Assembly (NCBI GenBank): GCA_021199375.1
Contig: JAJQIB010000007.1
Span: 1 to 38,520 of the forward strand
Length of the DNA stretch: 38,520 bases
Source of the DNA: Ruminococcus sp.
GTDB lineage: Bacteria > Bacillota > Clostridia > Oscillospirales > Ruminococcaceae
Direction: 5' to 3'
The notes under the pieces were generated by a model. It had not been told where the DNA came from and did not search any database. It was given only the letters and a program-made list of their open reading frames with translations. Both the position numbers and the translations under genes were made by a program. Shown in pieces: positions 1-7,888 of this stretch; within the stretch, counting starts at the first letter, position 1; each line of letters begins with the position of its first letter.

Positions 1-84
1 GGCTATCAGACTAAAGAGCCAAAAAATATTTACAAGAAATAGAGTGTTCTTTCTTGAGTTATTTGGGAGAAATCTAAGGTATGC

Positions 85-114
85 AAAAAAGTCAGCCCAA
101 AAGGCTGGCTTTTT
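85..114. terminator. Bidirectional intrinsic terminator
   Basis: A stem of seven pairs (GTCAGCC at 91-97 with GGCTGGC at 103-109, one G-U pair) has a five-base loop. It has five T on the plus side and six A on the left, so it can stop transcription in both directions. On the minus strand it would end the transcript of the sigma-like gene at 334-840. Confidence 0.7.
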
Positions 115-333
115 GCGTATTATTTGTATTTCTATAACAATTTAGTTTTCTTTCGCTCCCCCTGTCGGGTTGCTCTGCATTGTTTGCTGTAGCATATTGG
201 GCACACTCTAACAGAAAATCATGTTTGGGAATGTGCCGGGGTGTTATACTCACTGTTATGCTTTCATTATTTCACCGCCTTTCATTATTTTTATAGCACT
301 GCAAATGCGAATGGGTAAACTGTTCAAAAATCG
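115..333. other. Intergenic, no supported gene
   Basis: This stretch lies between the terminator and the stop codon of the sigma-like gene. On the minus strand an AAAGGCGGTG ribosome-binding-like motif precedes an ATG that stops after three codons. A GTG-started reading of about 55 codons follows but has no ribosome binding site and resembles nothing I know. I do not call a gene here. Confidence 0.4.
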
Positions 334-840
334 TTATTGATATGAATCCTCTAGTTTATGACGCAGTTTGCACGTAAGTTTTTTAAATCTATAGTTGAAG
401 GTTGAATGCGACATTCCCAGGATTCTAGCAGCTTCACGTTTTGATTTGCCTTGCATCACTAGCTCACACATATGTTTATACTCAATGTTCATATCTTCCA
501 TTTCATCATACATATCTTCTATGAGTTTAGATAGGACATACGCATCTAATATATCCTCGTCATCGCTAGGTATCATTTCAGCAAGAAGTATATCACCATA
601 CTCTGTTGGTACACTCATATCTAGCGACAATTCCTTACTGGCTTTGCTAAATTTGCAGTTAACACAGTCTGTATCGCAAAGCCAAAAAAGCCTTTTTGAG
701 CAAAAGCACAATCCGCGCCTTTGGTTAGCTTGTCTGAATCTGCTTGTATCTCGCATATATTCCTTGTAGAACTCTTCGGGAACTGTCTCCCAGTGTTTTA
801 TTCTCTTGATAAAAATCTTGTATATGGTATCATCTGACAT
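334..840 (-). CDS. Sigma-70 region 4-like HTH regulator of mobile-element type
   Basis: The 168-residue protein has a C-terminal helix-turn-helix (about 122-160: CELVMQGKSKREAARILGMS followed by a YRFKKL helix) like sigma-70 region 4 or a sigma-like transcription activator. Residues about 45-65 form a cysteine cluster (C-x-C, then three further Cys) that could bind zinc. It lacks the sigma region 2 needed to melt promoters, so it is more likely a sigma-like regulator than a full sigma factor. Proteins of this shape are common in clostridial integrative elements. The start is supported by AGGAGG about 8 bases upstream. The transcript would carry a leader of roughly 200 nt with strong hairpins and end at the terminator at 85-114. 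Target genes cannot be told from the window. Confidence 0.7.
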   Translation of the reverse strand: MSDDTIYKIFIKRIKHWETVPEEFYKEYMRDTSRFRQANQRRGLCFCSKRLFWLCDTDCVNCKFSKASKELSLDMSVPTEYGDILLAEMIPSDDEDILDAYVLSKLIEDMYDEMEDMNIEYKHMCELVMQGKSKREAARILGMSHSTFNYRFKKLTCKLRHKLEDSYQ

Positions 841-883
841 AAAAAATCCTCCTATCGTTTAACCGAATGGAGGAAATACTTAC

Positions 884-1033
884 ACAGCTGCAAAAAGGCA
901 TAGCAAAATACACTGCAGACCTGATGAAAACTCTCCAACTCGGTTTGCAGCTGTCTTGTCCAGTAGGCAGCTAATCATTTATTATTATTAGCGAGCTTGC
1001 ACTGGACCGCTTGTAGCTAACAGGCGTACAAGC
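884..1033 (-). promoter_or_regulatory. Structured leader of the sigma-like gene with three nested or serial hairpins
   Basis: Three exact inverted repeats are visible in the 5' leader. ACAGCTGCAAA at 884-894 pairs with 944-954. GTCCAGT at 958-964 pairs with 1001-1007 and encloses GCTAAT/ATTAGC at 970-975 and 987-992. GCTTGTA at 1009-1015 pairs with 1027-1033. A minus-strand TATAAT lies at about 1066-1071. The leader ends in AGGAGG just before the start codon. Such folding suggests RNA-level control (attenuation, translational control or a ligand-sensing RNA). It matches no riboswitch class I recognise. Confidence 0.5.
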
Positions 1034-1086
1034 TGCTAATTTACTTACTTTGTTTATTCTACATGCATTATACCACAACAAAAAAA

Positions 1087-1120
1087 GTCAAACAATGACA
1101 AGACCGTGTCACTGTTTGAC
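1087..1120. repeat. 34-bp palindrome, copy 1 (14-6-14)
   Basis: GTCAAACAATGACA at 1087-1100 is repeated inverted at 1107-1120 with one mismatch, around a six-base centre. The copy at 1211-1244 has the same arm sequence except at the ends and one inner base. It lies just upstream of the predicted promoter of the sigma-like gene, so an operator role is plausible. A recombination site or a hairpin in RNA is also possible. Confidence 0.65.
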
Positions 1121-1210
1121 TCATAAAAATCCATTGATTTTTGTGCATAATTGCTAAATACTTAACGGCTTATAAACGATAATTTCATCATTTTTCACAT
1201 AAAAAGTGGG

Positions 1211-1244
1211 TTCAAACAGTGACACAACTCTGTCACTGTTTGAA
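1211..1244. repeat. 34-bp palindrome, copy 2 (14-6-14)
   Basis: TTCAAACAGTGACA at 1211-1224 pairs perfectly with 1231-1244 around the six-base centre CAACTC. It starts 124 bases after copy 1 and shares its arms but not its centre. Conservation of the arms with variable centres points to protein binding sites or recombination sites more than to a terminator. The plus-strand side is followed by A5T7, so a terminator cannot be fully excluded. Confidence 0.65.
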
Positions 1245-1279
1245 AAATTTTTTTGAAAAATTTATCTGTACACATGAAA

Positions 1280-1304
1280 AGCACCAGCCGAGATGACAGG
1301 TGCT
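1280..1304 (-). terminator. Probable terminator downstream of the lipoprotein gene
   Basis: On the minus strand AGCACC (from 1304) pairs with GGTGCT (to 1280) and is followed by TTTT. It lies 35 bases after the stop codon of the gene at 1339-1896. The loop is long (13 bases) and the U-tract short, so it is a modest candidate. Confidence 0.45.
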
Positions 1305-1338
1305 TAAGCTATTTGATGTTTTTTAATTACACATGTAG

Positions 1339-1896
1339 TTAATCTTCTACATTTCCGCCAATAAGATATCGATACTCGGCATCATTTGGGTCCACTTCAT
1401 CTTCCCCATAAAGTTCAACTGCTGATTCATATGCTGTTTCATTACGTATAGCTATGAATGTAACACCAACTTTTTCTGGATGTTCTTCATTAACTGTATA
1501 AATTCCCGCTTGAATCACGTATTCAGTACCTGCATCCGTTTCTACCTCTAAAATCTCTACAGAAGTACTATATCTTGTCATTTTAAAATGACGCCAACTT
1601 TCTCCTTCAGAATAAGGATCTATATCACCATGAGAAACAATATCTCCATCAAAAAAATCATATGCCCCCTCAATTTCTGCATTTAAATCATTAAGCCAAT
1701 CAGCTTTTTCACAGAAAAGATTTTTTAGTTCCTTTGTTTTTTGATTTTTTAGATATTTGTATACCTGCTTCATTTCATCTCTGGCTTTTGAAGATTCAGT
1801 AAAGCTGCTGGTGGTAATAATATTGTTACAGCTTGTGAGAGAAAGAGATGTTACTAACATTATTAAGATTAGCAAGAATAGTCTAGATTTTTTCAT
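1339..1896 (-). CDS. Lipoprotein of unknown function (DUF5104-like)
   Basis: The protein begins MKKSRLFLLILIMLVTSL and has a lipobox LTSC, so it is a surface lipoprotein anchored after cleavage before Cys. An upstream ATG at 1962 would add 22 residues. I prefer 1896 because the signal peptide then sits at the N-terminus and a GGGGCG motif lies about 9-12 bases upstream. The mature part of about 160 residues has an acidic C-terminus. It resembles the DUF5104 family of clostridial lipoproteins (conserved KAxDEM...YLK...LKxLF opening), which have no known role. It stands alone between regulatory repeats and a decayed gene. Confidence 0.6.
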   Translation of the reverse strand: MKKSRLFLLILIMLVTSLSLTSCNNIITTSSFTESSKARDEMKQVYKYLKNQKTKELKNLFCEKADWLNDLNAEIEGAYDFFDGDIVSHGDIDPYSEGESWRHFKMTRYSTSVEILEVETDAGTEYVIQAGIYTVNEEHPEKVGVTFIAIRNETAYESAVELYGEDEVDPNDAEYRYLIGGNVED

Positions 1897-2161
1897 AACT
1901 GATCGCCCCAGCAAATCCAAACACATTTTGTAGTTTTGTAATTCATAATCATTTTTCTCCATGAAAGTTAAATTTTTATATTTTTATTATATCACACAAT
2001 AACCTGGTTTTCTATGCACAAAATTTACAATATTCATGGATATTTTGAAACCTTATTTGTTCAATCTGCCAACTGAGGATTTAAACTCAATGGACAGATT
2101 TTAATGATTTTGTTTACATTGATAAGATGATTTCAATTACTATTACGCTTTTGACTTTCAG

Positions 2162-2628
2162 CTACAGCATCTTTTCAGCTTTTTGCTCCCGTCCAGTCCA
2201 GCCAAGCTCCTTAGTCCATAGCAAAATTTCTTTTCGTTCTTTTTTCTGCTCGTCAGTCTCTGGCTTTTCATTTACAGATAGGATGAAGCTTTCATACCCT
2301 CCTGTACCACCAACATCCTCAACAAGGCTCAGCCCATCAGACGCAATACAGAACGGTCTGCCGTACACATCACACTCCGCCAGCTTCTCTCTGAGTTCTT
2401 CATCAACCGCTGTGCCGGAGGCATCTTCATAGCACAGTCGATTTATAGCAGCTTTTTTGAGTGCTGAGTTTCTGCTTTGAGCAGCTTCTCACTCGGCTCG
2501 GTATCGCCAAAATCCAAAAGCTCTATATGCAGACGAATCAAGTGAGGTGGGTAATGATAATCTATCTTAGCCGGTTCAGGGCGAAGAATTTCCCACAGGT
2601 TCTTATCTTTGTACACATTTTTAGCCAT
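2162..2628 (-). pseudogene. Frameshifted pRiA4b ORF-3-like protein gene
   Basis: Two reading frames join in sense across a run of six T (2453-2458): the upstream part (start 2628, MAKNVYKDKNLWEILRP) runs into a stop at 2443, and the downstream frame continues as KAAINRLCYEDASG to the end at 2162. One inserted or deleted base restores a protein of about 155 residues. The C-terminal part carries EDVGGTGGYESF, like the conserved (P)EDxGGxxGYEDF motif of the plasmid pRiA4b ORF-3 family, found in many mobile regions and of unknown function. The N-terminal part does not clearly match the family, so a chimera is possible. The damage fits the decayed state of the neighbours. Confidence 0.5.
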
Positions 2629-2857
2629 GTAATCATTTCCTATCTTTTTAATATAGATTCACTAAGTAATGTAGCTGTCTTATATATTTTATTATATCAG
2701 ATTAGGTTCGCTTTGGCAAGATGGTTTTAAAAAAATAGATACATTCCGAAGACTCCAATGGTAATTTCTTTTTGGACATAGATGAGAGCGGTCTATTAAC
2801 TGTTGCAGATATGTAAAAAATTGAGGATTAGTTTGCAGTAGTTGTTGATTATACCTA

Positions 2858-3274
2858 CTACATTTCTTCATCCATCTTTGTGTTATCAGGAAGATGTCTC
2901 TGGATATATGATCGGCAATGCTCCAAGTGTTTTGCGTCTTTAATGGCTTTCCAGGAACACCCTCCCCACAAACCTTTTTCAGCTTCCTCAATCAGTATTG
3001 GATATTCCTTACGTAAAAGTCTAGATGAAGCACCAAACAGCGTCTGCCCAATCTGACTCGGAGTTAAATCTGATCTTAGCAAAACATGAATATGATTATA
3101 TGCGACAGTCACTGCAGCAACCTCGATTCCTTTTTTCTTCATGATTTCCTTTATAATACTTTGCAATCTTATCCGAATTTCTTCTGAAAAGAATAAATTT
3201 TTTCTGTATTTTGCTGAGCCCACAAAATGGTAATAGTTATTATATGGCTCATAGTCTGATAATTGCTTCATCAT
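2858..3274 (-). mobile_element. IS200/IS605-like (HUH/Y1) transposase
   Basis: The 138-residue protein has the Y1 transposase layout: an N-terminal AKYRKNLFF strand segment, the metal-binding HUH motif in YNHIHVLLR (about residues 60-68), and a catalytic-tyrosine helix candidate CRSYIQRHLPD near 121-131. Enzymes of this family cut single-stranded DNA and move short elements; close relatives (TnpA-REP/RayT) act on palindromic repeats. Length and motifs look complete. No tnpB partner is seen. The start overlaps the last codons of a tape-measure remnant (ATG inside ACATGATG), which supplies a GGAG ribosome binding site. I saw no clear element ends. Confidence 0.75.
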
Positions 3275-3533
3275 GTTAATACTCCATTCGTCAGCGATTC
3301 TGAAATCTTATTCAGAGCTGTATTCGTCTCAGCTGCCTGGTTCGCCATCTTTTCCAGTTCCTGCTCTGTGGCGACAATCTCACGCTGGAGAGCATCGTAC
3401 TGCTCCTGGGTAATCCCCCATCCTGGAGCTGCGTGTTTGCATGCTCCGCAGCAGTCTTTAGTTTTTCCAGCTTGGTCTTGGTGTCTTCAATGGCAATAGT
3501 CAACAGCTTCTGCTTCGTTAAATCTTGTTCTGT
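3271..3533 (-). pseudogene. Phage tail tape-measure protein fragment, frameshifted
   Basis: Read on the minus strand the region gives a coiled-coil-like peptide (TKLEKLKTAAEHANTQLQDG, then ITQEQYDALQREIVATEQEL, then NKISESLTNGV). This is typical of the N-terminal helical part of phage tail tape-measure proteins. The two halves are in different frames. They join if the C5 run at 3415-3419 gains one base. There is no start codon and the frame ends at TGA overlapping the transposase start. It is a remnant of about 88 codons of a prophage gene. No other phage genes remain nearby. Confidence 0.6.
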
Positions 3534-3609
3534 TTATGTACATCCGCATTTCACGCCCACAGCCCAGTCTGGACCGGGACCTATGAAATTTGCAAAAATG
3601 CGAAGAAGA

Positions 3610-3645
3610 GGTCGCACTGTCCCAAAATATAGGAACAGTGCGACC
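3610..3645. repeat. 36-bp inverted repeat (14-8-14)
   Basis: GGTCGCACTGTCCC at 3610-3623 is repeated inverted at 3632-3645 with one mismatch, around eight A/T bases. No T-run follows, so it is not a standard terminator. It lies between the phage remnant and a small hypothetical gene and could be the end or subterminal repeat of a lost mobile element. The flanks (3534-3762) show no convincing gene. Confidence 0.5.
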
Positions 3646-3762
3646 TGGTGACAATGGACAAATTAGTTCCACTGTCTTAGGTCATTTAGGGGCGGCGGCA
3701 CCATCATAAATGCATACACTTTCCTTGCTATAATCAGAAGAAAAATTGTTCAAAAGGTCTGC

Positions 3763-4041
3763 TTATTTATGGGCTTTATCCATTGTATTGTAACTGCCAG
3801 CTGAATAAATGAGTTCTTTATTCGTTGACACATCAATTAACTGTTTTCTCAAACAATAGGGTTTTCTCCAAGGTGTATTCCATCCATGTTCCCTTAATGA
3901 CCGTCCCATTGCAGATAATCCTTCACAGGGAGAATGAAAGATATAAAAAAACACCACTATTTTGAATAATACCGAATCGTTAAACTCCTCCGGCGCAATC
4001 CAGTGCATCCATGAAGGGTTCTGATCTACATATACTTCCAT
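3763..4041 (-). CDS. Small hypothetical protein
   Basis: The 92-residue protein starts at an ATG with a good AAGGAGAG site about 7 bases upstream, which is the main reason to accept it. A hydrophobic stretch (FKIVVFFYIF, about residues 26-35) is too short for a confident membrane segment. I recognise no family. It lies downstream of the broken nucleotidyltransferase at the far end of the polysaccharide operon and may itself be a remnant. Confidence 0.35.
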   Translation of the reverse strand: MEVYVDQNPSWMHWIAPEEFNDSVLFKIVVFFYIFHSPCEGLSAMGRSLREHGWNTPWRKPYCLRKQLIDVSTNKELIYSAGSYNTMDKAHK

Positions 4042-4099
4042 AGAAAACTCTCCTTCGTTTCTCTCCTGCCCTTTTCTATATGCCCCTCACAGTCCTACC

Positions 4100-5054
4100 T
4101 TATAAATCGCTATACAAATCCTTCGTATACACGCCAGCTTCAATAAGATTTCTTATGCTCTCCACTACAGCGGCTTTATCCTCCTGATAGATAACGCCAA
4201 ACCACTTATCATTCGTCTCTAAAACCTTCACGGTCACCTTTCCATCTCGGAGCAGACAACCAATGTGTGTCGGCAGCAGGTACTCCGCTTTCAAAGGATT
4301 GGTCGGAACGGTGGTTTTGAAGAATTCCGTGAAGCCGTCATCGAGCACGTCCATGTACCAGGGATCAGAATTTTCCTTAGCCGGGAAGCCCCCAGAAGTT
4401 CATGGACACATAGCTTTCCGGGTCAAGCACCACACCATCAGCTTCCACGCCAATAGCTCCTGTGTCCTTGTCCACAGTTTTCACAATATAACTGGTCTCC
4501 ACCACGTCAAGCACATGTGTATGCCTCTCAGCTACTTTACAAACGCCTCTGGTCACACCGCCGTGATCGGACAGTGTGTTCTTCAAAATGAATCCTGCCA
4601 TAGAGATTGCGTTCTCTGCATGGTCAAGGATCAGCCAGTCATGCATGACCTTAAATGCGTTCTTCCAATAGTAGTCGTCAGCGTTAATCACGGCAAACGG
4701 TTCGTGGATGAGCGACTTTGCAGAAAGAACTGCTTGTCCGGTTCCTCAGGGCTTGGTTCTGTCTGCTGGGACTTCTCCTGGTATGCTGTGGATGTCCTGG
4801 AATGTATAAGCAACCTCAACATTGACTCTCCCACAGACTTCTTCTATTCTGTTTCCAATCCGCTCTTTGAAGTCTGTCTCGATATTCGGACGGATGACAA
4901 ATACAATCTTATTGAACCCTGCTTTGATAGCATCGTGGATGGAAAAGTCCATGATGATTTCGTTATTCATGCCCACAGGCTCCAACTGCTTAATTCCTGT
5001 TCCAAATCGACTGCCGATGCCGGCCGCCATGATAAGTAGTGTTGTTTTTTTCAT
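4100..5054 (-). pseudogene. Nucleoside-diphosphate-sugar pyrophosphorylase-like gene, broken
   Basis: The reading starts MKKTTLLIMAAGIGSRFG, the nucleotide-binding loop of the NTP_transferase family (sugar-1-phosphate nucleotidyltransferases, about 300 residues). It can be followed through FAVINADDYY, a metal-binding DD motif, to GVYTKDLYSDL. Two lesions break it: an in-frame TGA at 4746-4748 where the family has Arg in KPRGTGQAVL (a CGA to TGA change), and a +1 shift in the C5 run at 4389-4393. If repaired it would be about 317 residues and full length. It follows the flippase and is probably the last member of the polysaccharide operon. An upstream ATG at 5132 is in frame, but 5054 gives the typical family start. 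Confidence 0.75.
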
Positions 5055-5171
5055 ATGGTTACTTATTTCTCCCTCCATAAGCTTAAATCCCAGAAGAATT
5101 TTTCTCCCAAAACTAAGAATAGAATCCCACATCTTATGTTCACCGTTGTCACCTCCCTGGTTTTATAGGTG

Positions 5172-6626
5172 CTATTTTTTCTGTTTCTTTATTATCTTTA
5201 CAACACTTTCAAGTATCTCATTCTTAGTCGCAGCAAAATACACTAACGAAAGTGTCAAATACACAGATGCTCCGACGACAATTTCTATCAGCAAATTCAT
5301 AATCAAAGACATATTCAATACTCTATCCAATGAGATCACGCACAAGCACATAACAGCCCCTATAACAAGGAACGGTACCGTCTTTTTAATATAAACTCCG
5401 AGTTCAATCTCCTTCCTCGCTGAAAAACACTGTATCACGCATACCGCTGCTTCTGCGCATATTGTCCCAATAACAGCACCGAAAGCTCCCTGACTAGGAA
5501 TCAACAGTACATTTACTACAGCGTTTATGACAGCACCGGAAATAACGGCTGTAATGTATGTGGTATCTTTATTATTAGGGATGAGGTACTGTGTTCTGAC
5601 AACATTTGCAAAACCACTAAAAGCAAGTGATACAGCAAGTCCCATCAAAAGAATACCACACGGAGCAAATTCCTCGCCCCAATAAAGCACTGAAAAATCA
5701 TTTGCAATGCTTCCAATTCCAAAGGCCAAAGCAAAGGCGATGAACATGACTGCCTCAATGGAAAGCCGCATATATCGTTTGCTTTGCTGAACATTCTTTT
5801 CTGCAGCAAGCCGTGACATACGTGGCATCATAACGGCTCCAAAAGAAGTTATTACAGTCTTTGTGCAATTTATAATTTTTTCTGAGTTCTCATAATAGCC
5901 AAGCTGAGTCTTTGTACTCAAGCTCCCAACCATAATTTTATCCATCACGTTGTAAATACTGACAGCAATTACAGGTATGAAAAGAATAAGCATGGGTTTC
6001 AGCTGGCGTTTCACCTCGGTAATGTTCGGCTTTACAAGTTTCGCATATCGTGGGAAATACGTCCACAATGCGGCTTGGCTCAAAAAGGCACTGAAGGCCA
6101 CTATCAGGCAATATTTCCACAGATCCGAGACGTCACGTACAAACATAAAAGTAGCAACAAAAGCCAAAATCTTTATGACCGTACTCCGAATCACTGTTAA
6201 TTTTATTTGTTCCAAACCCGTGAAAAACCAGCTTATATCCAAAAGACAAGATAAAACATAAAATCCCTGGATAAGGAAAAAAATCTTGTAATCAGCGGCA
6301 ATGAACAATGCGTATCCTAAATATATAACAAAGACAAAAGTCGAAGCAATAAGCTGAACCGTATATATATTTGAAAAAGTGTGATTGATTTTGTCCTGAT
6401 CTGACCGGCTTTTGGCTATTTCTCTGTTTCCGTGATTTCTAACACCAAGAACGGCAAACATGCCAAAATAAGTGGCTATAGAATATGTATAGGAGTAAAT
6501 CCCAAGATTCTCAGCTCCTAAAACTCTTGATATATAAGGAGACGTTATCAATGGCAAGCAAAGAACAAGCACTTCATAAAACATTTGATAAACTAAGTTA
6601 AGTTTTAAACTAACCTTCTTCTCCAT
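5172..6626 (-). CDS. wzx: Polysaccharide flippase, Wzx/MATE-like
   Basis: This 484-residue protein has about twelve to fourteen hydrophobic segments. Its opening, with LPLITSPYISRVLGAENLGIY (about residues 24-44), is the signature of oligosaccharide flippases of the polysaccharide_synt family. It would carry undecaprenyl-linked repeat units across the cytoplasmic membrane. Its start codon directly follows the stop of the polymerase-like gene, so the two are translationally linked. A Wzx next to a Wzy-like polymerase indicates a Wzy-dependent capsule or exopolysaccharide. Length matches the family and no lesion is seen. The symbol is by function; sequence alone cannot give the substrate. Confidence 0.85.
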   Translation of the reverse strand: MEKKVSLKLNLVYQMFYEVLVLCLPLITSPYISRVLGAENLGIYSYTYSIATYFGMFAVLGVRNHGNREIAKSRSDQDKINHTFSNIYTVQLIASTFVFVIYLGYALFIAADYKIFFLIQGFYVLSCLLDISWFFTGLEQIKLTVIRSTVIKILAFVATFMFVRDVSDLWKYCLIVAFSAFLSQAALWTYFPRYAKLVKPNITEVKRQLKPMLILFIPVIAVSIYNVMDKIMVGSLSTKTQLGYYENSEKIINCTKTVITSFGAVMMPRMSRLAAEKNVQQSKRYMRLSIEAVMFIAFALAFGIGSIANDFSVLYWGEEFAPCGILLMGLAVSLAFSGFANVVRTQYLIPNNKDTTYITAVISGAVINAVVNVLLIPSQGAFGAVIGTICAEAAVCVIQCFSARKEIELGVYIKKTVPFLVIGAVMCLCVISLDRVLNMSLIMNLLIEIVVGASVYLTLSLVYFAATKNEILESVVKIIKKQKK

Positions 6627-7847
6627 CTACTTTTCCATTCCTTCGTTTATTTCATAATCCTCATCAGGATAGCCCATAACTATACCTAAAACAGCAAACA
6701 TGCAACATCCCATAAGAGATTTAGCAGAAGCAGAGCCAATCATTACAGCACAAATTGTTAAAACTGTGGAAATACATACTGTCCTTTCGCTTTTTGATCT
6801 TGTGTAAAAATTAGCCCTTATAAACATTTGTCCTAATGTTGCTAAATACAATATGAATCCAATCCACCCAAACTGACCAATAATTGACGCAAAAAAGTTG
6901 TCATCTAAAAATCCTCCGTTTCTGCCTAATGCCCATGTGCTCTCCCAACCCAAATCAACATAAACAGAAGAATAGTATCTTGCGGCCATATCTGATCCGA
7001 AGCTAGCAAATCCGGTTCCTAATGGAAAGTATCTATTTGCAAGTTGAATCGCAGCTTTCCAGAAAGTTGCTCTTACAGATTCACTAAGAATATAGGCTTG
7101 GACATCTGCAAATGTTAATAGCAGCACTCCTACTACCATTACTATGATTTGCCATATTTTTACTGCACTATTTTCGCCCCAAAATATTGTCATTAATACA
7201 GCAATAAAAAACCAGCAATAAACTAACGATGAAAAAGTAAATACAGCAGGTATACAGGCAATAAATAAGTATCTTTTATATGTCCGAAATGAATCAAAAG
7301 CAGCTATTAAGCACAAACAACAAAATAAAAGCCACCCAGTCTGTATAGTATTCCCCCAAAGAAAAGTATATTGCCTGAACCCCATTACAATTGTGCCTCT
7401 ACTGCTAACTCCTATATCTGCAAATATGTTTATGACAGCTAATAAAGCAACGAACAATATAACAAGTTTTGCCAAAGGAGCCAAGAACTCCACAATTCCA
7501 TCGCGCACATCGCTTTGCGAAGAAATATATTTAAACATGATGTAGCAACAAAATGTTTTGTACAACCACAAACCATCTACTAATATTGCGAAAATATTCT
7601 GGACTAACATATTAACAGCATTTGATAATAATCCTATAATAGTTATAACGACAAGCAATATTACAATGATTCTTTCTGTTTTTTCAAGCCTTTTAGAAAT
7701 AAATAAATATATGGTATAAAGAAACGCCACTACTCCTATTATTTCATCATAATATTGAAAGATTCCACTGCCTATAGACTGGCATACAGGAAACATAATA
7801 ATTAAAATTACATACAAGGCTGCATTACGCCTAATAGTCAAATTCAT
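6627..7847 (-). CDS. wzy: O-antigen/capsule polymerase-like membrane protein (Wzy-like)
   Basis: The 406-residue protein is hydrophobic almost throughout, with roughly ten to twelve membrane segments. It has a larger hydrophilic loop around residues 255-315 (ANRYFPLGTGFASFGSDMAA and WALGRNGGFLDDNF). This matches the periplasmic/external loop with G-x-G-xxxF and D-N motifs seen in O-antigen ligase/polymerase family proteins. It would link repeat units on the outside of the membrane. GGAG lies about 9 bases upstream of the start. The position just before the flippase supports the call. Wzy proteins diverge strongly, so the assignment rests on topology, loop motif and context. Confidence 0.7.
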   Translation of the reverse strand: MNLTIRRNAALYVILIIMFPVCQSIGSGIFQYYDEIIGVVAFLYTIYLFISKRLEKTERIIVILLVVITIIGLLSNAVNMLVQNIFAILVDGLWLYKTFCCYIMFKYISSQSDVRDGIVEFLAPLAKLVILFVALLAVINIFADIGVSSRGTIVMGFRQYTFLWGNTIQTGWLLFCCLCLIAAFDSFRTYKRYLFIACIPAVFTFSSLVYCWFFIAVLMTIFWGENSAVKIWQIIVMVVGVLLLTFADVQAYILSESVRATFWKAAIQLANRYFPLGTGFASFGSDMAARYYSSVYVDLGWESTWALGRNGGFLDDNFFASIIGQFGWIGFILYLATLGQMFIRANFYTRSKSERTVCISTVLTICAVMIGSASAKSLMGCCMFAVLGIVMGYPDEDYEINEGMEK

Positions 7848-7888
7848 CAGCAGTATCTCCTTTGTAATGCATGCATTAAATGCATTAC

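Noticed and set aside
1-42. A 13-codon open tail on the plus strand ending in TAG before the terminator, possibly the 3' end of a gene
   Set aside because: Too short to tell from chance and no recognisable C-terminal motif.
2692-2991. A 99-codon minus-strand frame overlapping the transposase gene
   Set aside because: It overlaps the transposase in another frame, has no ribosome binding site and no family resemblance.
4263-5039. A 258-codon plus-strand frame across the broken nucleotidyltransferase
   Set aside because: It is the antisense shadow of a clear, though broken, family member.
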